Notes under the pieces: model-generated
Databases searched by the model: none
Seen by the model: only the letters and a program-made list of their open reading frames with translations
What the model was told of the DNA's origin: nothing
Shown here: positions 7,641 through 15,696 of the stretch, in pieces
How positions within the stretch are numbered: position 1 is the stretch's first letter
Layout: every line of letters begins with the position of its first letter
Source: UBA4466 sp963925035
GTDB lineage: Bacteria; Bacteroidota; Bacteroidia; Flavobacteriales_D; Crocinitomicaceae
DNA: 30,163 bases
Reading direction: 5' to 3'
Assembly (NCBI GenBank): GCA_963925035.1
Contig: CAWUSK010000058.1
Location: forward strand, 1 to 30,163
Translations under genes and position numbers: made by a program

Positions 7641-9437
7641 TTAAATTATTCCTGCTCCTTCTTCACTAGATGAAATGAGAGCCCGAAGGTTTCTAAATAG
7701 TTGTCTTCCATGCGTTGAATCGTTATACTCAACATGACGTGTCGGGCGTGCTTCTAGATTCTCTTCCAAGCAATTCAATGTTCCTTTTTCGGCGTCTAAA
7801 ATCAATCGATCTCCAGTCCGAATTAACCCAATTACCCCACCCTGAGCCGCTTCGGGATTTAAATGAATTGCTGCGGGAACTTTTCCAGAAGCACCAGACA
7901 TTCTTCCGTCTGTTACCAGCGCAACTTTGTATCCTTTCTTTTGCAAAATTGACAAAGAAGGAGTTAGCTTATGTAATTCAGGCATCCCCTTTTGCTTGGG
8001 ACCTTGAAATGGAATGACAGCGATAAAATCACGATTCAATTCACCTGCTTGAAATGCTGTTATTAAATCATCTTGATCGTCGAAAACAATTGCTTTGGCT
8101 TCAACAATTCTATGTTCTACGGCAACCGCAGAGGTTTTAATTACAGAAACACCAAGGTTTCCTTTTAACACCCTAAGTCCACCTGTTTTCTGAAATGGAT
8201 CTTGTGCTGATCGAATAATAGATTCATTCAAGGATTCCGTCGGACCATCCTCATAGCTGATCGCACTGTCTTTTAGTTTTGGTTCAAGCGTATATTTGTA
8301 TAATCCTTTTCCTACGATTGTATTGACGTCTTCGTGTAGTAAATTTCCATCAAGTAATGTTTTAATCACAAACGCCATTCCACCTGAAGCATGGAAGTGA
8401 TTAATATCTGCAGCACCATTCGGATAAACACGTGCAATGGATGGTATCGCTTCAGAAAGATCAGAGAAATCATCCCAATTAATTACAATTCCGCAAGCCT
8501 TAGCCATGGCCACAAGATGCAGTGTATGATTTGTTGAGCCACCAGTTGCCAATAATCCAATGATGCCGTTCACAATACATTTCTCATCTACAATTTGGCC
8601 AATCGTAGTTGAGTAATCTCTATTTCTAATGTTATCAATGAGAATACGCACGGCTTCTTTGTTCAAAGCTCTTCGCATTTCCGAATCAGGATTGACAAAG
8701 CTTGAACCTGGCAATTGCAGTCCCATAATTTCCATCAACATCTGATTGCTGTTTGCTGTTCCGTAGAACGTGCAAGTTCCAGGAGAATGGTAAGAATCAG
8801 ATTCACCTTTTAGCAATTCTTCTCTTCCTATTTTTCCTTCCGCAAACTCTTGTCTAATTCTTGCTTTTTCTTCATTTGAAATCCCTGTAGGCATCGGCCC
8901 AGCAGGAACGAATAGCGAATGTAAATGACCGAAGCTCAAGTTTCCAATCAGTAATCCAGGTACAATTTTGTCGCAAATCCCCATATTCATAACACCATCA
9001 AACATATCGTGAGAAAGTGCGATAGCAGATGAGAGAGCAATAACATCTCGACTTAAAAGGGAAAGATCCATTCCTGGTTGACCTTGTGTTACACCATCAC
9101 ACATCGCCGGAGTTCCACCTGCAACTTGAACGGTAGCGTTAAAATCGTTGGCGTATTTGCGCATTTCATTTGGATACGACTCGTAAGGTTTATGTGCCGA
9201 AAGCATATCGTTGTAGGCCGTAACAATCCCAATATTCGGTTCGATACCTTCTGCAATTGTTGACTTGTCAGAAGGCCCGCAACCCGCAAAGGCATGGGCT
9301 AAATTTCCACAACTCAAACGGTTTCTGCCACGAACGTTGTCAAAATTAACGCGAGTATTTTCCAAATATGAATCTCTAGAAGCTTTACTTCTTTTAATGA
9401 TTCTATCTGTAACTTCTTTTATTTTTGAATGTATCAT
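7641..9437 (-). CDS. edd: 6-phosphogluconate dehydratase
   Basis: Iron-sulfur dehydratase of the IlvD/Edd family, turning 6-phosphogluconate into KDPG. The protein is 598 residues, the usual Edd size and longer than typical IlvD. Cysteines at cluster positions are Cys113 (TPAMCDGV), Cys155 (NMGICDK) and Cys222 (GTCTFYGTANS). The long family signatures VTDGRMSGASGK and the His-containing VEYNDSTHGRQLF end support Edd over dihydroxy-acid dehydratase, and so does the context between pgl and eda. Its ATG overlaps the pgl stop codon as ATGA (9437-9434), so translation is probably coupled. Confidence 0.96.
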   Translation of the reverse strand: MIHSKIKEVTDRIIKRSKASRDSYLENTRVNFDNVRGRNRLSCGNLAHAFAGCGPSDKSTIAEGIEPNIGIVTAYNDMLSAHKPYESYPNEMRKYANDFNATVQVAGGTPAMCDGVTQGQPGMDLSLLSRDVIALSSAIALSHDMFDGVMNMGICDKIVPGLLIGNLSFGHLHSLFVPAGPMPTGISNEEKARIRQEFAEGKIGREELLKGESDSYHSPGTCTFYGTANSNQMLMEIMGLQLPGSSFVNPDSEMRRALNKEAVRILIDNIRNRDYSTTIGQIVDEKCIVNGIIGLLATGGSTNHTLHLVAMAKACGIVINWDDFSDLSEAIPSIARVYPNGAADINHFHASGGMAFVIKTLLDGNLLHEDVNTIVGKGLYKYTLEPKLKDSAISYEDGPTESLNESIIRSAQDPFQKTGGLRVLKGNLGVSVIKTSAVAVEHRIVEAKAIVFDDQDDLITAFQAGELNRDFIAVIPFQGPKQKGMPELHKLTPSLSILQKKGYKVALVTDGRMSGASGKVPAAIHLNPEAAQGGVIGLIRTGDRLILDAEKGTLNCLEENLEARPTRHVEYNDSTHGRQLFRNLRALISSSEEGAGII

Positions 9438-10108
9438 TTTGCTAGAAAATAGATTTTAATGTCGTCCCTCTTTTTGAGCACATCGTGAATGGGTAACGAA
9501 AGCTCATTGTTTTCAAGAATATTTAATTTTTCATCACCTGAAATGATCAAGTATATTGATGATGCATTTGTAATCATGTCAAGACTACAGGTAATTCTAT
9601 GCGTAGGATGATTAGGAGCTTTGGTACTAAAAATGCTATTTTCATTGCTAGAAAGTACTTCATTTGATTGAGGATCGTTTGGAAAAATTGATGCTGTATG
9701 CCCGTCGGTCCCCATTCCAAGAATTACAACGTCAGTTCTTTCAATGAAGTTTTGGTACTTTGTGTTTAGCAGTTTAATATTGTTAGCCTCGTCATCAATA
9801 TCGTGAACCATTCCTTCGATATTGTAGAGTTCACTGGGCAATTTTTTAAAACAAGATTTGATAAATCGCTCATTGCTAAACTCACTATCGGATGCAACAA
9901 ATCGCTCATCAACCAATCCAATTCTAAAATTTTTAATGAATGTACATTTTTGATCCAATAATTTGTAAATAGGACCAGGTGTAGTTCCACCTGAAAGTAG
10001 GATGTTAGCAGTTCCATAGGAATTTACTGATTGTTCTAATTCAGAAATTAGAGTTTCAACAATGGAATCAATTAATCGACCTTCCATTTGGAATACATTC
10101 ATCGTCAT
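9434..10108 (-). CDS. pgl: 6-phosphogluconolactonase (DevB/Pgl type)
   Basis: Hydrolyses 6-phosphoglucono-1,5-lactone to 6-phosphogluconate. Family motifs are LLSGGTTPGPIYKLL near residue 40, GLVDERFV and GMGTDGHTASIFP, as in the SIS-like fold of DevB-type lactonases. The frame is open to a TTG at 10126, but that would overlap zwf; the ATG at 10108, 2 bp after the zwf stop, is preferred (224 residues) and mirrors the eda-gap junction. A second ATG two codons later is also possible. The gene overlaps edd by 4 bp at its 3' end. It is the second gene of the operon. Confidence 0.94.
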   Translation of the reverse strand: MTMNVFQMEGRLIDSIVETLISELEQSVNSYGTANILLSGGTTPGPIYKLLDQKCTFIKNFRIGLVDERFVASDSEFSNERFIKSCFKKLPSELYNIEGMVHDIDDEANNIKLLNTKYQNFIERTDVVILGMGTDGHTASIFPNDPQSNEVLSSNENSIFSTKAPNHPTHRITCSLDMITNASSIYLIISGDEKLNILENNELSLPIHDVLKKRDDIKIYFLAK

Positions 10109-10110
10109 CT

Positions 10111-11574
10111 TTATTTCGTTTTCCAATTTGTGTTTTTATCAAGGATTTGGTCTCCAGGTCCCCAAGTGCCGGATTCATATAATGAAAGAGGTGTTTCCTT
10201 TTTCAAATGCTTCGTTATTGATTCAATCCATATCCATGCCGCTTCAAGCTCATCATGACGCATAAACAAGGTCTGATTGCCACGAATTACATCAATTATC
10301 AAGCGTTCGTATGCACCAGGCATGCGGTCTTGAAATGAATCTATAAAATCCAGTTTGAGCGAGATCGGTTTGAAACGATATCCACCTGGTCCTGGAATTT
10401 TACTCAATTGAACCAATTCAATGCGCTCTTCAGGTTGCAAGCGAATAATCAACTTGTTTTGAAGGGGGTGTTTTGATTCTGGAAAAATATTATGCGGAAG
10501 TTCCTTGAAGTTAATTACAATATCCGAGTAGCGTTTTTTCATGCGCTTCCCAGTCCTTAAATAAATCGGAGTGTTTTTCCACCGCCAATTATCAATATGT
10601 GCTTTAATAGCAACAAAAGTCTCCGTTTCAGAATTGTACTGCTTAATATCTTCAAGATACGAATTTAATTTCTGTTCACCATTTGCACCTCTTGTATATT
10701 GACCCCGTACCACATTATTTTTGATTGATTCTTTGTCAAAAAGGCGAAGTGATTGAAGGACCTTTACTTTCTCATTTCGAATAGCATCTGGATTTAAACT
10801 TGACGGCGGTTCCATTGCAATAAGGCAGAGTAGTTGCAATAAATGGTTTTGCATCATGTCAAGCAGGGCACCAGTATGATCGTAATATCCTGCACGTTTT
10901 TCCACACCTAAACTTTCTGCTACCGTAATTTGTATGTCTTTTATGTTTTCGGCATTCCAGGCGCGTTCAAACAAATGATTTGCAAAACGCAAGACCATTA
11001 AGTTTTGAACCGTCTCTTTTCCGAGGTAATGGTCAATTCTGAATATTTGCTGTTCTTTAAATGCCGCTGAAATAATGTCGTTGATTGCGATACTTGATTT
11101 TAAGTCGTGCCCTAACGGCTTTTCTAATACGACTTTACTTTTAGAATTGACAAGGTTTGAACTTTTGAGCGTATTACAGATTTCAGAGAAAGCTCCAGAG
11201 GGAACAGAGAAATAATAAACGTTCTGATAATCCTTCGTTTCATCAAGGTTTGCTTTTAATTCGGCATATGATGCGGTATTATTTTTTTCAATTTTGATAA
11301 GCTTTAGGTGCTTTAGGAAATCATCAATTATTGCGTTTTTTTCGCTATCCTTCAAGTCGAGGTTAATAAATTCTTTAAGTGTCTTCTTAAATACTACTTC
11401 ATCGTTTAGGCTTCTTGATATACATATAATTGTAAAGTCAACTTTAATTTGCTTGTCTGCAAATCGATGAAATAGAGCCGGGATTATTTTGCGTTTAGAA
11501 AGATCACCGTCACCGCCAAAAATTACTAGGTTAAAAGGCGTTATTTCGTTTGGAATAGTTTGTCTTGAAGTCAT
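10111..11574 (-). CDS. zwf: Glucose-6-phosphate 1-dehydrogenase
   Basis: First enzyme of the oxidative branch: glucose 6-phosphate to 6-phosphogluconolactone with NAD(P)+ reduction. The 487-residue protein has the dinucleotide-binding loop GGDGDLSKRK (20-29), the EKPLG strand, and the active-site signature RIDHYLGKE (179-187) containing the catalytic His and substrate-binding Lys. The length is normal for the family. It leads the five-gene operon zwf-pgl-edd-eda-gap. A -7-like box TAATTTTG lies at 11606-11599 and a shared operator at 11612-11632, both between this start and that of the divergent kinase. Cofactor preference cannot be read from sequence. Confidence 0.96.
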   Translation of the reverse strand: MTSRQTIPNEITPFNLVIFGGDGDLSKRKIIPALFHRFADKQIKVDFTIICISRSLNDEVVFKKTLKEFINLDLKDSEKNAIIDDFLKHLKLIKIEKNNTASYAELKANLDETKDYQNVYYFSVPSGAFSEICNTLKSSNLVNSKSKVVLEKPLGHDLKSSIAINDIISAAFKEQQIFRIDHYLGKETVQNLMVLRFANHLFERAWNAENIKDIQITVAESLGVEKRAGYYDHTGALLDMMQNHLLQLLCLIAMEPPSSLNPDAIRNEKVKVLQSLRLFDKESIKNNVVRGQYTRGANGEQKLNSYLEDIKQYNSETETFVAIKAHIDNWRWKNTPIYLRTGKRMKKRYSDIVINFKELPHNIFPESKHPLQNKLIIRLQPEERIELVQLSKIPGPGGYRFKPISLKLDFIDSFQDRMPGAYERLIIDVIRGNQTLFMRHDELEAAWIWIESITKHLKKETPLSLYESGTWGPGDQILDKNTNWKTK

Positions 11575-11591
11575 GTACTAAAATAGAATAA

Positions 11592-11608
11592 TTTAATTCA
11601 AAATTAAA
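11592..11608 (-). promoter_or_regulatory. Probable zwf promoter -7 element inside a short palindrome
   Basis: On the minus strand TAATTTTG (11606-11599) matches the Bacteroidetes -7 consensus TAnnTTTG exactly and would give a short leader before the zwf ATG at 11574. It lies inside a perfect palindrome TTTAATT-CAA-AATTAAA (11592-11608), whose symmetry may be partly due to AT-richness. No TTTG -33 box is visible; the shared operator (11612-11632) occupies that place. Confidence 0.5.
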
Positions 11609-11611
11609 TAC

Positions 11612-11632
11612 TTTTTGTAAATAGTACCATAA
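11612..11632. promoter_or_regulatory. Shared palindromic operator, site 1 (zwf / sugar kinase divergent promoters)
   Basis: The site reads TTTTTGTA-AATAG-TACCATAA, two 8-bp arms matching as inverted repeats at 6 of 8 positions. It belongs to the five-member set with consensus TTATTGTA-N5-TAC(A/C)ATAA. It is centred between the two divergent starts, so one bound protein could control both the Entner-Doudoroff operon and the kinase-GH3-regulator unit. Confidence 0.6.
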
Positions 11633-11648
11633 GAATATGTTTTTTTAT

Positions 11649-11656
11649 TATATTTG
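11649..11656 (+). promoter_or_regulatory. -7 promoter box of the sugar kinase gene
   Basis: TATATTTG matches TAnnTTTG exactly. It places transcription start near 11662 and therefore rules out the TTG at 11654 as the start codon, supporting ATG at 11681. No good -33 TTTG is seen at the normal distance; operator site 1 lies there. Confidence 0.55.
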
Positions 11657-11680
11657 AGTCAATCAACAATTTATATATTC

Positions 11681-12568
11681 ATGATTTTAGTAGTTGAGAG
11701 TGGTTCTACAAAGGCCGACTGGATGTTAGTGAAGGATGGTAAAGAAGCTGTTTTTAATACGAAAGGGCTTAATCCTTTTTATCATTCAAAGGAAGATATT
11801 TTAATTGAATTAAATGATCATTTGGAATTGGATGTTATCAAATCTGATGTAAGAAAGATTTATTTTTACGGTGCGGGATGTTCTTCGCCAGAGTTGAATG
11901 CAATTATTGAATTTGGACTTCAGGAGTTTTTTACAAATGCAGAAATACAGGTCAATCATGACTTGGCTGCATGTGCATACGCATGTTACGAAGGCGAGCC
12001 TTTAATTTCTGCGATTCTTGGAACAGGTTCTAACTCTTGTTATTTCGATGGAGAAAACGTAACTGAAGTTGTTCCAGCATTGAGTTATATTCTCGGTGAT
12101 GAAGGAAGCGGCTGTCATTTTGGGAAAAGAATTCTTGCAGATTTTCTATACAATAGACTCCCTGATCCTATTTCAAAAGAATTAAAGCAAATGGGAATTA
12201 ACAAAGCAGTGATCAATGAAAGCGTATACATGAAACCAGATGCTAACGTTTTTATTGCATCGTTTATGCCTGTACTTATCCGTCACAAAAGTCTGAACTA
12301 CTCTCAAGCCTTAATTGAAAAGAATTTCCAAGAATTTATCGACGTACATATTAAATGCTACGCTGATTACAAGAAAGTTAAAGTTCACTTCGTTGGATCC
12401 GTCGCTAGTTTATTGCAGGATGAATTAAAAGCAGTTTGCGACAAAAATGACATCCGAATTGAATCGATAATTTGCAGGCCACTTGACAAACTTGTGAAGT
12501 ACCATTTGAAAAAGGAAAGTTTTGCACTAAGTGCACTTGAAACTGAAGATAAGAGACAATTGAACTAA
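11681..12568 (+). CDS. BadF/BadG/BcrA/BcrD ATPase-family sugar kinase, probable glucokinase
   Basis: The 295-residue protein belongs to the ASKHA (actin/hexokinase-fold) group and resembles N-acetylglucosamine or glucosamine kinases. Phosphate-binding loop 1 is VVESGSTKADW at the N-terminus, loop 2 is LGTGSNSCYFDG in the middle, followed by LGDEGSGCHFGKR. An upstream TTG at 11654 would add nine residues, but the -7 box lies there and the family starts at MILVVESGSTK. It is transcribed divergently from zwf and is followed by a secreted beta-glucosidase. From context I infer phosphorylation of imported glucose to feed zwf; family relatives act on amino sugars, so the substrate is an inference. 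Confidence 0.85.
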   Translation: MILVVESGSTKADWMLVKDGKEAVFNTKGLNPFYHSKEDILIELNDHLELDVIKSDVRKIYFYGAGCSSPELNAIIEFGLQEFFTNAEIQVNHDLAACAYACYEGEPLISAILGTGSNSCYFDGENVTEVVPALSYILGDEGSGCHFGKRILADFLYNRLPDPISKELKQMGINKAVINESVYMKPDANVFIASFMPVLIRHKSLNYSQALIEKNFQEFIDVHIKCYADYKKVKVHFVGSVASLLQDELKAVCDKNDIRIESIICRPLDKLVKYHLKKESFALSALETEDKRQLN

Positions 12569-12633
12569 TTTTTTTATATCTAATCGCTTACACGATGGGT
12601 GGATTTGTAAATAACCTCTATTAATTATTGACT

Positions 12634-14919
12634 ATGCTGAAAAAAAATTTCATTACTACACTGCTAATTGCGCTGAACTTTGCAACTTTTGCTCAGGCTC
12701 AGTCTAATCCTGCAATTGAGGCTAGAATTACAGAAATTATTTCTTCAATGTCTGCTCAAGAAAAAGTAGGGCAGACCTGTCAGATTACACTTGATGCTTT
12801 ATTTGTTAGGGATGAAGAAGGGAAGGTAGAGCTACCTGAAAGAATTGATCCAAAGAAGCTTAAGGAAGCCATTAATGAATATGGAATTGGTTCTGTGCTG
12901 AACGTCAGTTGGCATACTTTTGACATGGGTATGTGGGAAATAGTAATGAGTCAGATTCATGCTCCGTTTAAAAATAGAGAAGTGAAAGTTCCGATTATTT
13001 ATGGAATTGATGCGATTCACGGTGTGAATTACACTGTTGGAGGTACATTGTTCCCACAAGAAATTGGCTTGGCTGCAACTTGGAATCCGTCTTTAGCAAT
13101 GAAATTTGGTGAAGTAACGGCCTACGAAACAAGGGCATCAGGGATTCACTGGAATTTTTCTCCAGTATTGGATTTAGGGAGACAACCATTGTGGTCTCGA
13201 AACTTTGAAACCCTAGGTGAAGATCCATTGTTGGTTTCAGAAATGGGGAAAGCGATTATCTGTGGTTATCAAGGAAAAGGCGGTATAGGGACTGAGCATG
13301 TAATTGCTTGCATGAAGCATTTCGTTGGGTATAGCAATCCATTAACAGGTCGAGATAGAACACCAGCCTGGATTCCTGAGAAGTATATGAAAGAATTGTA
13401 TTTACCCTCTTTTAAGGCAGCGGTGGAAGAAGGCGCATTAACTGTAATGATTAATAGCGGAGCTGTAAATGGAATTCCGGGACACATAAACTATAACTTA
13501 ATCACTAAAACGCTCAAAGAAGAATGGGGATTTCAAGGCTTTGCCGTCTCTGATTGGGAGGATTTTATTTTCCTTAACAATGTGCACCAAACAGCAGAAG
13601 ATTATTACAAAGCAATTATAAGTGCTTTTAATGCTGGTGTTGATATGAGTATGGTTCCATACAATCCGCAGTACAAAGAGTACTGCAATTTGATGATTAA
13701 AGCTCTTGAAAATGGAGATGTCACAAACGAAAGGCTTGAAGATGCTGTAAGAAGAATTTTACGCGTGAAAATATTAGCAGGTCTTTTTGATAAAAACAGG
13801 AGTCAGTTGAAAAAATATCCTAATTTTGGCAGTAATGAATTCAGAGCAGTTGCCCTGGAATCGGCTTTAGAATCAATTACTCTGTTAAAAAATGAGATTA
13901 ATATACTTCCACTTTCAGCTTCTTCTAAGGTTTTGATTGCCGGTCCTACATCAGACAATGTGATATTTTTAAATGGTGCTTGGACACATACTTGGCAAGG
14001 TGCAAATACAGATTTTAATACAGTTGGAGCCAAATCAATTCGAGAAGCATTCACTGAGAAATTAGGATCAGAAAACTGTTTGTTTGCTCAAGGTGCCGAA
14101 TTGTATCTGGATAAAGAATTCGAAGCGACGAGATTGGTGGAATTGGAAGATTTCAAATCCAAAGCAAGTAAAAGCGATGTAATCGTTCTTTGTCTTGGTG
14201 AATATCCAAGTACTGAAAAGCCAGGAGATATTAGATCATTAAATCTAGACCCACAGCAATTAGAACTTGCCAAAGTTGCATATGCAACGGGGAAACCGGT
14301 AGTTTTAATTATGGTCGAAGGAAGACCAAGAATTATTCGCGATATCGTTGATGGTGCGGATGGAATTGTTCAAGCATATTTGCCTGGTGATTATGGAGGA
14401 GAAGCACTTGTAAAACTAATGTTTGGAGAAGAAAACTTCAGCGGGAATTTACCTTATACATACCCAAAGTACGACGGAATTTTTGAGTTTTATGATCATC
14501 CAAGAAGCGTTGATCGTTCAAAGAATAACGATTTTAAGGCCTATGATCCACAATGGAATTTTGGATTCGGATTGGATTACAGCACAGTAGAATATTCTAA
14601 TTTGCGTTTAAGCTCAGAAACAATTTCCAAAACGGATTCATTGATAATCGAAGTTGATATAACAAACATCGGTAAAATGGATACTAAAGAAATTGTACAA
14701 TTGTATGTTTCTGATCTTTTTGCTTCGATTATTCCAACTGGGAAATCACTTAAAGGATTTGACAAGGTTGAAATTAAAAGAGGAGAGATGACCACAGTTA
14801 AATTTGTTCTTTCATCGGAAGATTTGCAATTTGTTGACACATCGGGTAATTGGATTTCTGAAGCAGGAGACTTTGAAGTTTCGATTGGAAAATTATTAAC
14901 TAAATTTGAATTAAAATAG
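12634..14919 (+). CDS. Secreted/periplasmic GH3 beta-glucosidase (exo-beta-glucanase type)
   Basis: Glycoside hydrolase family 3 enzyme, expected to release glucose from the non-reducing ends of beta-gluco-oligosaccharides. It has an N-terminal signal peptide (about residues 1-23, ending FAQAQ), the N-terminal barrel domain with KHFVGYSNP and GRD motifs, the nucleophile Asp307 in GFAVSDWEDF, the C-terminal alpha/beta sandwich, and a fibronectin III-like tail (about 660-761). The ATG at 12634 is chosen over a TTG two codons upstream. At 761 residues it has normal three-domain length. No T9SS sorting domain is present, so it is probably periplasmic. It follows the kinase gene by 65 bp and precedes the regulator by 6 bp. 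Confidence 0.94.
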   Translation: MLKKNFITTLLIALNFATFAQAQSNPAIEARITEIISSMSAQEKVGQTCQITLDALFVRDEEGKVELPERIDPKKLKEAINEYGIGSVLNVSWHTFDMGMWEIVMSQIHAPFKNREVKVPIIYGIDAIHGVNYTVGGTLFPQEIGLAATWNPSLAMKFGEVTAYETRASGIHWNFSPVLDLGRQPLWSRNFETLGEDPLLVSEMGKAIICGYQGKGGIGTEHVIACMKHFVGYSNPLTGRDRTPAWIPEKYMKELYLPSFKAAVEEGALTVMINSGAVNGIPGHINYNLITKTLKEEWGFQGFAVSDWEDFIFLNNVHQTAEDYYKAIISAFNAGVDMSMVPYNPQYKEYCNLMIKALENGDVTNERLEDAVRRILRVKILAGLFDKNRSQLKKYPNFGSNEFRAVALESALESITLLKNEINILPLSASSKVLIAGPTSDNVIFLNGAWTHTWQGANTDFNTVGAKSIREAFTEKLGSENCLFAQGAELYLDKEFEATRLVELEDFKSKASKSDVIVLCLGEYPSTEKPGDIRSLNLDPQQLELAKVAYATGKPVVLIMVEGRPRIIRDIVDGADGIVQAYLPGDYGGEALVKLMFGEENFSGNLPYTYPKYDGIFEFYDHPRSVDRSKNNDFKAYDPQWNFGFGLDYSTVEYSNLRLSSETISKTDSLIIEVDITNIGKMDTKEIVQLYVSDLFASIIPTGKSLKGFDKVEIKRGEMTTVKFVLSSEDLQFVDTSGNWISEAGDFEVSIGKLLTKFELK

Positions 14920-14925
14920 TATTGG

Positions 14926-15624
14926 ATGGGGTATAAAATTAAGTTTGATAAATTCTTTTCGTATTCATTCTCATTGGATTGCCTTATTTTTGGGTTCCAA
15001 GATGGACAATTAAAGGTGCTGCTTATTAAGCGTGCTATGGAGCCGTATATGGGCCAATGGGCGATTCCAGGAGACCTGCTATATCCAGCAGAAGATTTGC
15101 CGGATGCAGCTACTAGAATTTTAACTGAATTGACAAGTCTAGAAGATGTTGTTTTGCACCAAGGACGTACATTTGGGAAACCTGATCGTCATCCACAAGG
15201 TCGCGTAATCACAAATGCTTATTTTGCTTTGGTGCAAATAGATGATATTCAAGCAAAAGCTGCGTCTTGGGCAGATGAATTGAAATGGGTTCCAATCAAC
15301 GAAGTCGGTGAGTTGGCTTTTGATCACAACGAAATCTTAGCTTCTACTTATGAGATTTTAAAGAATAAATTGAAAACCGAGCCAGTTTGTTTCGATTTAC
15401 TCCCTGAAAAGTTTGCACTTAATGAGATGCAACAGCTATTTGATTACACGTTCGATACAAAAATGGATAAAGCCAACTTCAGAAAGAAGATCAAGTCTAT
15501 TCCTTTGGTTAGTTTAAATGTGAAACAGAAGAATGTAAAACACCGCCCTGCAAATCTATTCATGTTTGATAATGATATGTATGAGGAGATAGTTGAGAAA
15601 GAAAATTATACCTTTAAAATGTAA
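14926..15624 (+). CDS. Nudix-fold transcriptional regulator (NrtR/AraR-like), probable regulator of this locus
   Basis: 232 residues: an N-terminal Nudix-fold domain (about 10-140) and a C-terminal winged-helix domain (about 155-225, with FALNEMQQLFDYTF and KANFRKKIKS). The Nudix box G-x5-E-x7-REUxEE is degenerate: Gly49 and Glu56 are near position, but the REUxEE element reads RILTEL (64-69), so two metal-binding glutamates are lost. This is expected of the NrtR-type family, in which the Nudix domain senses a ligand instead of hydrolysing it; the Bacteroides arabinose regulator AraR is of this type. Downstream of the kinase and GH3 genes, it is the only recognisable DNA-binding regulator in the catabolic region, so I infer that it binds the shared palindrome. 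Confidence 0.85.
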   Translation: MGYKIKFDKFFSYSFSLDCLIFGFQDGQLKVLLIKRAMEPYMGQWAIPGDLLYPAEDLPDAATRILTELTSLEDVVLHQGRTFGKPDRHPQGRVITNAYFALVQIDDIQAKAASWADELKWVPINEVGELAFDHNEILASTYEILKNKLKTEPVCFDLLPEKFALNEMQQLFDYTFDTKMDKANFRKKIKSIPLVSLNVKQKNVKHRPANLFMFDNDMYEEIVEKENYTFKM

Positions 15625-15645
15625 TTTTTAAGTAATATTTTTTAC

Positions 15646-15666
15646 TTATTGTATTTTTTACTATAT
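15646..15666. promoter_or_regulatory. Shared palindromic operator, site 2 (upstream of T9SS putative binding protein)
   Basis: The site reads TTATTGTA-TTTTT-TACTATAT. The left arm matches the consensus fully and the right arm at 6 of 8 positions. It lies 30 bp before the ATG at 15697. A possible -7 element TATATTAG (15662-15669, one mismatch) overlaps its right arm, so binding here could block the promoter directly. Neighbouring DNA is very AT-rich, so this is one of the weaker copies. Confidence 0.5.
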
Positions 15667-15696
15667 TAGATGTATTAACTTAAAAAATAAATAAAT

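Noticed and set aside
7641..9437. Dihydroxy-acid dehydratase (IlvD) in place of Edd
   Set aside because: The length of ~600 residues, the sequence details and the position between pgl and eda favour Edd.
11654..11680. TTG start of the sugar kinase adding nine residues
   Set aside because: The -7 promoter box TATATTTG covers 11649-11656, so the transcript starts downstream of this TTG.
12628..12633. TTG start of the GH3 gene
   Set aside because: The ATG two codons later gives a regular signal peptide and there is no reason to prefer the rare codon.
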